Assembly: GCA_964394145.1 (NCBI GenBank)
Contig: CAYMVL010000033.1
Coordinates: 165,875-229,874 of the forward strand
DNA: 64,000 nt
From: JAFGBN01 sp964394145
GTDB taxonomy: Bacteria; Chloroflexota; Dehalococcoidia; GIF9; AB-539-J10
Direction: 5' to 3'
The position numbers and the translations under genes are program-made. The notes under the pieces were generated by a model that was not told the DNA's origin, ran no database searches, and worked only from the letters and a program-made list of their open reading frames with translations. Positions 54,763-62,935 of this stretch are shown in pieces. The first letter of the stretch is position 1; each line of letters begins with the position of its first letter.

Positions 54763-56132
54763 GAAGCTATGTTCTTCAGACTACTTAACGCCTCGGGTAT
54801 CAGCTCGCTGATAGCGGGATGTATGTGCATGCCTGTCTGTATTTGATCAATGCCGGCGCCGTATGCCATGGCATTTGTAATCTCCTGAATTAAAATAGGG
54901 GCATATGGGCCGATTATGTGAAAACCCAGTATCTTTCCCGTGTCCGCTTCCACGATGGCTTTGGCTAAGCCATTTTCCTCCATCATGGCCTCACCCTGGG
55001 CCACGTCTGAATATTTAGCCTTGCCGACCAGGACCTTGTGTGTTTTTCTAGCAGCCTCTTCAGTCATTCCTACGGATGCAATCTGGGGGTGGGAATAGAC
55101 AGAGTGTGGAGCCGCGCTGTAATCCATCTTCATTTTACTGCCGCGGAAGGTATTATTGGCAGCCAATGATGCTTCAAGGTTGGCTACATGTGTGAACATC
55201 TGCTGACCGTTGCTATCCCCGACTGCGAATATGTTCTTCCTGGTGGTTTCAAGGTATTCGGCAACTTTGATGAAGCCTCTCTTATCAAGTTCCACCCCTG
55301 TATTCTCGACCTTTAGCAAATCGGCATTAGACCTTCTACCCACCGCAACCAGGATCTTCTGCGCCGTGAATTCCCTATGCCCGCCACTGCCTAAATCGAG
55401 CACAGTAACGGTCGCATCATGCCCATTGTTCTTCACTGTTTCAGCTTGGACGCCAGTGTAGACACTCATGCGCCGACTTAGCTCATCTTGCAGAATCTGC
55501 GATATTTCAGGTTCTTCAGCAAGGACGAGGCGGTCTAACATTTCTAGAATAGTCACCCTGGTCCCCATAGCGGCAAAAAAGTGGCCGTATTCCACTGCAA
55601 CATAGCCTCCACCAATAACTATGAGGGAGTCCGGCCTCTTTTTCAATTGCAGCACTGTTTCGTTGGTAAGATAGTTCAGGCTTCCGAGACCCTTTATTGG
55701 CGGTATCAGGGGGCGCGAGCCGGAGGCGATGAAAATCTTGTCGCCCTTCATTCTCTTGCCGTTAACCTTGATGATGTAATCATCAACGAAATATCCTTCC
55801 CCTTCATATAAGTCTAGATTTTCCACATGGGAGAGCCCCCGCTTCATGTATTCTTGATTTTCGCTTATGGTTCTTCTCATACGCTCCATTATGAAATTGA
55901 AGTCAATATTTTTTATCTCGGCTTCAATGCCCAGTTTGTTGGTTTCCTGTATCTCAGCTATCCTATCGGCAGCGAATATGAGCATCTTGGATGGAATACA
56001 ACCGAGATTAGCGCAGGTGCCTCCTAGTGGGCCTCTATCCACAAGTGCCACACTCAGGCCATGGGCTAAGGCTTCGTTGACGATAATTATTCCGCATCCT
56101 GAACCGATGACAATGACGTCATATTTTTTCAT
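54759..56132 (-). CDS. Dihydrolipoamide-dehydrogenase-family flavoprotein disulfide reductase
   Basis: 457 aa. FAD motif GSGCGIIIVNEALA, redox pair GGTCANLGCIPSK near residue 40 (Cys-x4-Cys), NAD motif IVIGGGYVAVEYGHFF near 172, FAVGDSNGQQMFTHVA near 305, and the C-terminal acid-base HIHPAISELIPEAL near 440. All catalytic parts are present. No lipoyl enzyme genes are adjacent, so the substrate may be mycothione-, CoA- or other low-molecular disulfide; wording is close to mycothione/mercuric reductase relatives. The MBL-rhodanese gene upstream suggests a thiol or persulfide context. Confidence 0.88.
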   Translation of the reverse strand: MKKYDVIVIGSGCGIIIVNEALAHGLSVALVDRGPLGGTCANLGCIPSKMLIFAADRIAEIQETNKLGIEAEIKNIDFNFIMERMRRTISENQEYMKRGLSHVENLDLYEGEGYFVDDYIIKVNGKRMKGDKIFIASGSRPLIPPIKGLGSLNYLTNETVLQLKKRPDSLIVIGGGYVAVEYGHFFAAMGTRVTILEMLDRLVLAEEPEISQILQDELSRRMSVYTGVQAETVKNNGHDATVTVLDLGSGGHREFTAQKILVAVGRRSNADLLKVENTGVELDKRGFIKVAEYLETTRKNIFAVGDSNGQQMFTHVANLEASLAANNTFRGSKMKMDYSAAPHSVYSHPQIASVGMTEEAARKTHKVLVGKAKYSDVAQGEAMMEENGLAKAIVEADTGKILGFHIIGPYAPILIQEITNAMAYGAGIDQIQTGMHIHPAISELIPEALSSLKNIAS

Positions 56133-56169
56133 AGTCTCTTAGACCTCAATCCGCCCAACTCTAAGGGGC

Positions 56170-57543
56170 TTAGTCCTTTGTAATAGGAAAACCGGCCGCG
56201 ACCCATGCCTTGACGCTTCCTAGGACGTTATAAACCCTGGTATAGCCAGCCCGGAGCAAAATACTGGCGCCGAGGCCGGCACGGTGTCCCACAGTGCAGA
56301 TTACGGCTACCGGTCTGTTCCTAGGGACTTCTGATAGCCTCTGCTCGATATCTCCAACATAGATATGAATTGCGCCTTCTATATGTCCTGAATTCCACTC
56401 ATCTTGGCTACGTGCGTCCAGTACTAACAGTTCTTCGCCTCGATTAAGCATGCTTCTTAGCTGGTGTACCGAAAGCAGCGGTAGACTTTCAGTAGGCAAG
56501 CCAGCATTATACCAGCCCTCTGTGCCATCCCTGAGATAGCCTACGATGTTGCTATAACCGGCACGTATCAGGTAGCGCACCGCTCTCTCCAGGTGAGCTT
56601 GGTCTTCCAGGACGATCAGGATGGGTCTGTCATAAGGCAGCACCCAACCTGCAAAAACAGGAAGCCCTTCCAACCAGATACTATAGGCACCTTTGATATG
56701 AGCGCCACCGAAGGCGGCGGGTTCACTAGTGTCAATTACGATGGCTCCCTCTTCTATTTCATCTCTGAACTCCAAGGGGGTCAGAGGAGAGGGCAAGGGC
56801 ATGCACCCAATTAGCGGTGCTCCTTCAAGGTTATAAATCTCCATCTGCTGAAAGTAATGCGGCCTTTCTACTTTCTCAGCTAATTTGTACTTCACAAACT
56901 CATCTTTGTCCTTTATCTGAAGTACCGGATTTTGCAGCCTTTCTATTCCGATGGTACTTTCATCCCTGTTGGCAATATGTAGCCCGCAGACCGAACCAGC
57001 CCCGTGAGCCGGACATATGATAACGCCGTCGCCCAATGGCAGGATCTTATGGAAAACGCTGTTGTACAGATTTGATGCCATCCTTTCTTCCTCTTCAACT
57101 CCATAAAGGTCAATGCGCCCCACATCATTCACAAACAAGGTATCCCCCGTGAAGACCATTACCGCAGCTTCCCCAGAAGATAGGTCGGCTACAGTGTAAG
57201 ACATGCTCTCGTCAGTGTGACCTGGAGTATGGATAGCGGTGAGCCTGAGGCTACCGAGTCGGAATTGCTGCCCATCTTGTAACGTATTGCCATATCTCCA
57301 GCTGAGCCCCGGGCCATGATAGATTTCGGCTCGGGTCATATTATGAAGTTCAATAGAGCCGATCACATAGTCCTCGTTACGATGAGTCTCAAAGATGTAT
57401 CTGATCTTCAAGCCATGCTCTTGAGCAGAGTCTACGTAAACCTGACAGTCTCGCCGAGGGTCAATAATAGCCGCATCAGTGCCAGAGCCGATAAGATAAG
57501 AGTTGTGAGCTATGCCAGCTGACTTAATTTTTTCGAATATCAT
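56170..57543 (-). CDS. Persulfide-dioxygenase-like MBL protein with two rhodanese domains
   Basis: 457 aa. N-terminal MBL domain (1-230) with FETHRNEDYVIGS near residue 52, IHTPGHTDESM near 107, FTGDTLFVNDVGRIDLYG near 130 and ICPAHGAGSVCG near 178. The metal motif is H-x-N-x-D-Y, not H-x-H-x-D-H; ETHE1-type enzymes use only the first His, so a single iron is plausible. First rhodanese (about 255-355) lacks the Cys; the second (about 365-455) has the Cys loop ICTVGHRAG. The build suggests sulfane-sulfur oxidation and transfer. AGGAGGAA precedes the ATG. Confidence 0.88.
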   Translation of the reverse strand: MIFEKIKSAGIAHNSYLIGSGTDAAIIDPRRDCQVYVDSAQEHGLKIRYIFETHRNEDYVIGSIELHNMTRAEIYHGPGLSWRYGNTLQDGQQFRLGSLRLTAIHTPGHTDESMSYTVADLSSGEAAVMVFTGDTLFVNDVGRIDLYGVEEEERMASNLYNSVFHKILPLGDGVIICPAHGAGSVCGLHIANRDESTIGIERLQNPVLQIKDKDEFVKYKLAEKVERPHYFQQMEIYNLEGAPLIGCMPLPSPLTPLEFRDEIEEGAIVIDTSEPAAFGGAHIKGAYSIWLEGLPVFAGWVLPYDRPILIVLEDQAHLERAVRYLIRAGYSNIVGYLRDGTEGWYNAGLPTESLPLLSVHQLRSMLNRGEELLVLDARSQDEWNSGHIEGAIHIYVGDIEQRLSEVPRNRPVAVICTVGHRAGLGASILLRAGYTRVYNVLGSVKAWVAAGFPITKD

Positions 57544-57576
57544 GATATTTCCTCCTTACACAAGCTCGATTCTCAC

Positions 57577-57816
57577 TTAAATCATTTCAGATGCGGTAAT
57601 GAAGGCCAGTACAGGCCGCACCGAAAGACTTGCCTCGTTTATATGCGGGACCTTCGAGGTCAGGATTACTCGATCTTGCTCAAAAACTAGCCTGCCTGAG
57701 ACTCCCACCAAGGACTTACTGGCTGTGGCCGATTTCTGCGTTATCCATACCCGCAATAATAGTGAAACCAACAACCTCTCCTTCGTTATATTCGTTGGAG
57801 TCATTTCTCCCGGCAT
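57577..57816 (-). CDS. Small unrecognised protein
   Basis: 79 codons from ATG 57816 (75 from ATG 57804, which has GGGAG close upstream). It starts 28 bp after the SDR gene and is read in the same direction, so it may be the operon's second gene. No family named with confidence; the last third is vaguely like the C-terminus of ring-hydroxylating oxygenases, so it might be a fragment. Confidence 0.35.
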   Translation of the reverse strand: MPGEMTPTNITKERLLVSLLLRVWITQKSATASKSLVGVSGRLVFEQDRVILTSKVPHINEASLSVRPVLAFITASEMI

Positions 57817-57843
57817 GATGCCTAGAGTAAATGTGCGATATGG

Positions 57844-58599
57844 TTAGCTTGTAAGCCACCCACCATCGATGACAATTGCAGCCCCGCTGATGTAATCAGA
57901 CTCATCGGATGCCAGGAAAACTGCTAGGCTGCCAATTTCCTCAGGTTGGCCGAGCCTCCCCTTCGGAATTCTTGCTAATGTCTCCTCCAGCTTGCCGCTA
58001 TATTTGAGACCTTTAGCCATGTCAGTGTCTATTGCCCCTGGGCAAATTGCGTTGACGTTTATGCCTTGTGGAGTTAGCTCGAGCGCAAGTGCTTCAGTGA
58101 GAGCTATGATACCACCTTTAGACGCTGTGTAATGGGCTATCAGAGGGAAGGCGATGCCACAGCCTCCGGAAGAGATCGAGGCTATGTTAATAATGCGCCC
58201 CGACCTGTTCTTAACCATCTCCTTAGCAGCCGCACGAGCGCAAAGGAACTGGCCCTTAAGATTCACGTTCAAGACTCTATCCCAATCTTCTTCGGTAAGC
58301 TCCAAGAAAGGCTTGAAGACGATGATTCCTGCATTGTTTACCAGGATGTCCACCCTGCCAAACTCTGATATGGTTCTACTGACCATAGACTCGACCTCAG
58401 CGTTGGAGCTTACGTCACACTTGACTGCCAGTCCTCTTGTGCCCAGCTCTTCTATTCTATCAACAACTTCCTTGCAGTCTTCTTGGCTTATGTCGCTCAC
58501 AACAACATTACTCCCCTCTCTAGCCAGGGCTAGCGCTATAGCACGACCTATCCCTCTCCTGGCACCGGTCACAATAGCTGTCTTGTTGCTGAGCCTCAT
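57844..58599 (-). CDS. Short-chain dehydrogenase/reductase
   Basis: 251 aa from the ATG at 58599 (AAGGAGGTG upstream). Classical SDR: TGARRGIGRA near residue 12, NNAGIIVF near 88, catalytic Ser in ISSGG near 140 and YTASKGG near 155, INVNAICPGAIDTDMA near 184. FabG-like; NADPH or NADH preference uncertain because of the Asp in VVSDISQ, which favours NADH. Confidence 0.93.
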   Translation of the reverse strand: MRLSNKTAIVTGARRGIGRAIALALAREGSNVVVSDISQEDCKEVVDRIEELGTRGLAVKCDVSSNAEVESMVSRTISEFGRVDILVNNAGIIVFKPFLELTEEDWDRVLNVNLKGQFLCARAAAKEMVKNRSGRIINIASISSGGCGIAFPLIAHYTASKGGIIALTEALALELTPQGINVNAICPGAIDTDMAKGLKYSGKLEETLARIPKGRLGQPEEIGSLAVFLASDESDYISGAAIVIDGGWLTS

Positions 58600-58742
58600 A
58601 GTTCTGCACCTCCTTGTGTTCACTTAGATCTTGTGAAACCTTAAAGCGAATCACGCAGCCCATTCCGAAGTTAGATTTCATGCTAGTCCTCTTATGAGAC
58701 AGGGTATCTCCGCTCTCAAGCAACTATTACCAAGCCTCTGCT

Positions 58743-59096
58743 TCACTCATGAAGCTTTGACTCAAGGTAATCTCTCAGAACCCTGGCATTGTTATGCTCC
58801 TCGTCCTTGGCACTGTATAATAGCGTGACATTGCCACTACGTGCTAAATCGATAATGGGTCTCCATGCCACGGAATTGTTGTCCAGCTCCGCAAAGTAGC
58901 GCTTTCTAAATTCATCCCACTTGGCAGGATCATGATTGAACCACTTCCTTAGCTGAGTACTAGGCGCGGCGTCTTTGTTCCATGAATAGATTTTCAGTTG
59001 CTCTTTACCAATACCCCGCGGCCACAGTCGGTCTACCAGCACCTGTGTTCCGTCATTTTCATCTGCCGGCTCATAAACACGTCTAAGTCGAATCAT
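58743..59096 (-). CDS. DUF488-family protein
   Basis: 117 aa. Family wording RLWPRGIGKEQL near residue 25, WFNHDPAKWDEFRKRY near 53 and TLLYSAKDEEHNNARVL near 91. Function of DUF488 is not established. It stands alone behind copy 4 of the repeated promoter element, which puts it in the local stress regulon. Confidence 0.9.
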   Translation of the reverse strand: MIRLRRVYEPADENDGTQVLVDRLWPRGIGKEQLKIYSWNKDAAPSTQLRKWFNHDPAKWDEFRKRYFAELDNNSVAWRPIIDLARSGNVTLLYSAKDEEHNNARVLRDYLESKLHE

Positions 59097-59171
59097 TGTT
59101 CAGACATTGAAACAACGTGCGCCGAATGACAGAATTCGCTAAGTTACCGGACTCGACTTGGCAGCACGTAT

Positions 59172-59190
59172 ATAATCTCACTAAGATTAT
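59172..59190. promoter_or_regulatory. Inverted repeat overlapping the DUF488 promoter start
   Basis: ATAATCT, five bases, AGATTAT: a perfect 7-bp palindrome covering the -10 and predicted start of transcription of copy 4. Placement is that of a repressor operator; the other five element copies lack it. Confidence 0.4.
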
Positions 59191-59252
59191 AAGTTTGCTG
59201 CAATGGAAAAGTCATAAAATATCAATGGGAAAAATTACAAAAGTGTGACATT
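59186..59252 (-). promoter_or_regulatory. Repeated regulon promoter element, copy 4
   Basis: Minus strand: TGTCACACTTT (from 59250), TGTAATTTTTC (from 59239), TATGACTTTTCC (from 59216), 13 bp, -10 TATAAT (59191-59186). About 80-base leader to the DUF488 ATG. Confidence 0.8.
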
Positions 59253-59422
59253 TTATGCCTCATTCGCAGTCACAAACTTGACCCACCTGTTCACGGTTGC
59301 CTTTGTGTTCTGAAGCTTCCCCTCCTGGACTTCAGAGTCATACCTATGGATAATTGCTTCGGACTAGATTGCACTTGGCTCTTTTCTGCCTTGCTCTCCG
59401 TGTGGCCCATGCGCGAGGCCGA

Positions 59423-59911
59423 CTACTCCAGAATTTGGAACTCAGTAATGTCGTATGTCATCTCGTCATCGACAGCTTCCTTCATGAAATCGATATGAAT
59501 GCGAGTTGGAAAGCCGAGCTCCTCATCATAGGTCACCTTTATCTCATCTGCTTTCTGGTCGATGGCATCATCAATAATGAGAAATAGTTCGTCTATAGTG
59601 TCATATTTTTCAAAATACTTGGCATCAGCAGCCGTCCCGTCTGCCAGATATGACACCGAATGAGTAGCGCCGTTTCGCACCTCGATAGTAACAGGCCTAG
59701 AGATTTCTACCAGACAAAAACAAGTGATCCCTAATTGGTATCTGTAACTCTCTATACTATGACTTACCCACTGATTCTGATGCCTGCTAAGTGACTGTCT
59801 GACGCCATCTTCGGAATTGCAACCGGCCCCGAGAAACACCAGGCTAATTAGCAGCATGACAGCCAAGCGAGGTAAGACACCCGTTATCCTCTTTATAATT
59901 AGTTTTTTCAT
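59423..59911 (-). CDS. Lipoprotein of the DUF6174 type
   Basis: 162 aa. Signal peptide with lipobox LGAGC at Cys31, so membrane-anchored on the outer face. The mature part reads SYRYQLGITCFC near residue 55 and a C-terminal FPTRIHIDF strand, as in DUF6174 proteins. Function unknown. GAGGAGGTG precedes the ATG. Confidence 0.75.
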   Translation of the reverse strand: MKKLIIKRITGVLPRLAVMLLISLVFLGAGCNSEDGVRQSLSRHQNQWVSHSIESYRYQLGITCFCLVEISRPVTIEVRNGATHSVSYLADGTAADAKYFEKYDTIDELFLIIDDAIDQKADEIKVTYDEELGFPTRIHIDFMKEAVDDEMTYDITEFQILE

Positions 59912-59961
59912 TCAGAAATTCACCTCCTCTGTCAGCACTAGACTTGTCACTTGCCCAACTG

Positions 59962-60153
59962 TCAGACGATAGTTGAAGACACTATGGTTGTGAAGAGAAT
60001 GATAAGCCAGATAACGATGCCAGCGGCGACGGCCACCGCAGCTAATATCTTGCTCTTGGTGCTGCTGCTCCTGACAAGAGCAACTATACCCCCTACGATT
60101 AAACCCGTCCCGATTACGGAGAGTGCAGTTTTGATTATGAGCTCTGCTTCCAT
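59962..60153 (-). CDS. Small two-helix membrane protein
   Basis: 63 aa from the ATG at 60153 after GAGGGAAAT. Two hydrophobic helices (about 8-27 and 35-58) with the connecting SSSTKSK turn. No family recognised. Lies between two lipoprotein genes on the same strand. Confidence 0.55.
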   Translation of the reverse strand: MEAELIIKTALSVIGTGLIVGGIVALVRSSSTKSKILAAVAVAAGIVIWLIILFTTIVSSTIV

Positions 60154-60284
60154 TCGATTTCCCTCCCTCATAGTGTTGTTCTGTTCATCTGGTACCAATA
60201 GTCCTGAGATTATTGATGTAGTTCACATAGCCCCATAAAGCCTCTCCCTCCCCATTCAACATTAGATATCCGCCCACTACAACA

Positions 60285-61115
60285 TTACCTGAGATCCTGA
60301 ATCTCAACTATTTCTGCGCTCCAAGGGCAGAAACGCTCTACAGTCTCTAACCAGTAATCAAGATTGTCTTCAACCTGTGATGGAGTGCCATCACAAAGTT
60401 CGATTGTCACCTCCGCCATGTGGATATCCTCAGGGTCTATGTGCCAGGTCCATGGTTCGTTGTAGAAAACCGACCCTGTGATGAGGCGCCCGCTTGGTAT
60501 TGTCGCTTCGCTTTCCCCCCGCTGCACCGCGAAGACCTGCTCAATAGCCGCTTCGCCGGTAATGAAGATAGAGTATTCCTCTCCCACAACGTCAAAGGTG
60601 ACGAGAAGCCCACCATAGAGAGTGGGCCTCTTGTTGACAGTCAGTCTCAGCCTGTAGTCTGTGGTTCTTATCTCCGCGTCGGTCGAGGGATAGGGCTCGA
60701 CATTGAATACTATCGTATAGTCCTCAAAATCAGCCTGGGAAGGGCTCCCTGCCATGCCGGGCTGCGTCAATGTCTTGCGGTAAACAGATTCGTTGTAAAT
60801 TATGTCAACCAGACAAGTCGCCTCTCCCTCCCAGATGCAATTGGCGCCCATTGGACAGCGGCTGTCACTGATAACTTCGACGAACTTCACCCTGAGTTCC
60901 TCTCCCTCTATTGAAGCGCTTTGACCAACACCTATGCTGAATTCTTCCCCTATCTTGCTCGTTAACTGATTTGTTTGCGAGGCGCATCCTGCGATTAGCA
61001 GAAGCGATAATAATGCCAGCACTGTAATAATGATTCGTTGCCGGCGGCCAAAAACCAGTTTCCCCGGCAACATGGATATGTTTGACTTCTCAGCTTCTAT
61101 ACGCCTGTCTTTCAC
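60285..61115 (-). CDS. Lipoprotein with a BP74-like C-terminal domain
   Basis: 276 aa from GTG 61115 (GGGGGT upstream). Signal peptide with lipobox LLIAGC at Cys44 after a long N-terminus. First mature part (about 55-165) has SRCPMGANCIWEGEA, common in secreted proteins of unknown role. From 170 on the wording FDVVGEEYSIFITG, GSVFYNEPWTWHIDP and AEVTIELCDGTPS with FCPWSAEIVEI at the end matches the BP74 N-terminal domain known from Dictyostelium and some bacteria. Function not known. Confidence 0.75.
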   Translation of the reverse strand: MKDRRIEAEKSNISMLPGKLVFGRRQRIIITVLALLSLLLIAGCASQTNQLTSKIGEEFSIGVGQSASIEGEELRVKFVEVISDSRCPMGANCIWEGEATCLVDIIYNESVYRKTLTQPGMAGSPSQADFEDYTIVFNVEPYPSTDAEIRTTDYRLRLTVNKRPTLYGGLLVTFDVVGEEYSIFITGEAAIEQVFAVQRGESEATIPSGRLITGSVFYNEPWTWHIDPEDIHMAEVTIELCDGTPSQVEDNLDYWLETVERFCPWSAEIVEIQDLR

Positions 61116-61313
61116 CGGACTACCCCCTTTTTAGAATTGCTCGTATTATGCCCCAGTTTTTGCTGGTCGGATTGCCCGTAACACTAGAACCCGGAGCTGC
61201 GGTGCTTATAGAGACCATCATGGCTTTTGCTACCTGCCTGAATTATGCTGTTATCGTCTAGGGTCGTAACCCTGGGCCTGGCCTTCACTACTAGCTTTCC
61301 ACCTGTGGGATTT

Positions 61314-61850
61314 CTACCCAGGCTGCCTGGCGCTTTTCATCTCAGCTTCTTCAACAATCGACAGGTATTTGTCATGTATCAGTTTCCTGTCAAATTCCCA
61401 AAATTCCTGCAACATGCTGTGCTGTTCTTTCTCGCTTAGATACTGAAGAGAAGGGTAGAAGAATTCTGTATCCTCCTTGGCGATATGAAGTGGGTAAAAA
61501 GCAACCAACTCCTTCACAAGCTCGACTACGGTGCCTGGTTCATTGGCCTTCATAGCTTCCGAAAGAGCCGTAACCGTTTTCCTGGCTGATAAATGCTCTA
61601 CTATCAGCTCTTGCATTACTATCTTGTCATGTGGACAGAGCTCTTTCCTAAGTAATTCCCGGAACAAGATGCCCTCTTCTTTACCATGATGGGTGCGATC
61701 AGCATACGTGCGAAAAAAATCGACAGCTAGCTCCAAGACAGCACTATTCATACTGTTTTCCTCTTGCATCTCCTGCACCTGTTCACTAAGTACCCTGACC
61801 ATACGTTCAATCAGTCGGTGCTCTTTCATTAAGGCACCAATTGGCTTCAT
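61314..61850 (-). CDS. Hemerythrin HHE-domain protein
   Basis: 178 aa, all helical. Iron-binding residues: KEHRLIE near residue 10, HHGKEEG near 54-59, VEHLSARK near 85 and HIAKEDTEFFYP near 121-126. Likely senses or removes oxygen, NO or iron. AAGGTGAAAA precedes the ATG. Behind copy 5 of the repeated promoter element. Confidence 0.92.
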   Translation of the reverse strand: MKPIGALMKEHRLIERMVRVLSEQVQEMQEENSMNSAVLELAVDFFRTYADRTHHGKEEGILFRELLRKELCPHDKIVMQELIVEHLSARKTVTALSEAMKANEPGTVVELVKELVAFYPLHIAKEDTEFFYPSLQYLSEKEQHSMLQEFWEFDRKLIHDKYLSIVEEAEMKSARQPG

Positions 61851-61906
61851 TTTTCACCTTCCAGCATAGATTCTTGCTTGCTCATAACTCCTTCTTACCG
61901 GAGAGA

Positions 61907-61973
61907 ATTATAGAATGCGCCCCATCGAAAAGTTATAAAATCACTGGCAAAAAAATTACAAAGGTATGACATT
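61907..61973 (-). promoter_or_regulatory. Repeated regulon promoter element, copy 5
   Basis: Minus strand: TGTCATACCTT (from 61971), TGTAATTTTTT (from 61960), TATAACTTTTCG (from 61937), 13 bp, -10 TATAAT (61912-61907). Leader about 50 bases to the hemerythrin ATG. Confidence 0.8.
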
Positions 61974-62085
61974 AGACGCTTGATCTTCGAAGGGATAGAG
62001 GCAATGGAATGGATTCTAAAGGGCACTGCACGCAGCTCAGCTGAAAAACCATATGCCCTTCTTACAAAGGGATAGCTGGTATCAA

Positions 62086-62152
62086 GATGACATAGTTTTG
62101 TTACTTTTCTGGCTCACATTTTATGATTTTTCCATCGTTTGTAGATTAGAAT
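62086..62152 (+). promoter_or_regulatory. Repeated regulon promoter element, copy 6
   Basis: TGACATAGTTT (62088), TGTTACTTTTC (62099), TATGATTTTTCC (62122), 13 bp, -10 TAGAAT (62147-62152). Faces tusA with a leader of about 110 bases; divergent from copy 5, about 110 bp away. Confidence 0.8.
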
Positions 62153-62267
62153 TCCAGAGTGGACATACCAGGGGAATGCATCTGTGACAGTACTGGTTTT
62201 GAAGTTTGGCTACAAGATGAAGGGTCAATATTGCAGCATAATCAAGCCTGTGTGGAGGTAACAAGAA

Positions 62268-62489
62268 ATGGTTGAGATAAAGGTGGACTGCATCAATGAA
62301 ACCTGCCCGGTCCCTCTGGTTGAAACCCGCAAGGCGTTGAGGAAGGCTAAGGAAGGCGACATAGTCGAAGTTACCGGCACACACCCTGCCTCTAAGAAAG
62401 AAATACCAATGGCAGTCAAGGCTCTGGGATTGGAGCTTATCGATGTTCAGGAAAAAGACGGAGTCTGGAAGATAAAAATACGGCGCTAG
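62268..62489 (+). CDS. tusA: TusA-family sulfur carrier
   Basis: 73 aa. CPVPLVETRKAL with the persulfide-carrying Cys13 near the N-terminus and the typical beta-alpha fold ending KIKIRR. TusA passes sulfane sulfur between desulfurases and acceptors. GGAGGTAAC precedes the ATG. First gene of tusA-dsrE2-desulfurase-like operon behind element copy 6. Confidence 0.94.
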   Translation: MVEIKVDCINETCPVPLVETRKALRKAKEGDIVEVTGTHPASKKEIPMAVKALGLELIDVQEKDGVWKIKIRR

Positions 62490-62504
62490 AGGGAGGAGAT
62501 AATC

Positions 62505-62924
62505 ATGGCGGATAAAGCTACCATAATAGTTCACAGTGGTGACATGGATAAGGTTTACAGCGCTTTTATCATAGCCAACGGAGCGCTGGCAATGGGTATG
62601 GAGGTATCACTTTACTTTACCTTCTGGGGACTCCAGCGTCTCAAGAAAGGGGGGTTGGAAAAAGGGCCCTTATCCAAGATGAACATGCTGGGGTTGGGCA
62701 AGTGGCTGGTGAAACGGAAGATGAAAAGAGCCGGAGTGGCTTCCCTGGAAAAGCTCCTCGAGGACTTCAAGGAGTTGGGGGGTAAGGTCCTTGCCTGCGA
62801 TATGACCATGGAAATAATGGGGATAAAGAAGGAAGATCTCCGCGAGGATTTGATATCAGAATACTGCGCGGTGGGCACTTACATTAGCGAGGCCAGAGAA
62901 TCAACTGTAACCCTCTTCATATAA
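62505..62924 (+). CDS. DsrE/DsrF-like sulfur-transfer protein (DsrE2 group)
   Basis: 139 aa. IIVHSGDMDKVYSAFIIANGA at the N-terminus, YFTFWGLQRLKKGG near residue 37, and Cys in VLACDMTMEIMGIKKEDL near 98; a second Cys in ISEYCAVGTYI. DsrE2 proteins accept sulfur from TusA and may be membrane-tethered, but no span is seen here. GGGAGGAG precedes the ATG, 15 bp after tusA. Confidence 0.88.
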   Translation: MADKATIIVHSGDMDKVYSAFIIANGALAMGMEVSLYFTFWGLQRLKKGGLEKGPLSKMNMLGLGKWLVKRKMKRAGVASLEKLLEDFKELGGKVLACDMTMEIMGIKKEDLREDLISEYCAVGTYISEARESTVTLFI

Positions 62925-62935
62925 AGGAGCGAGAT

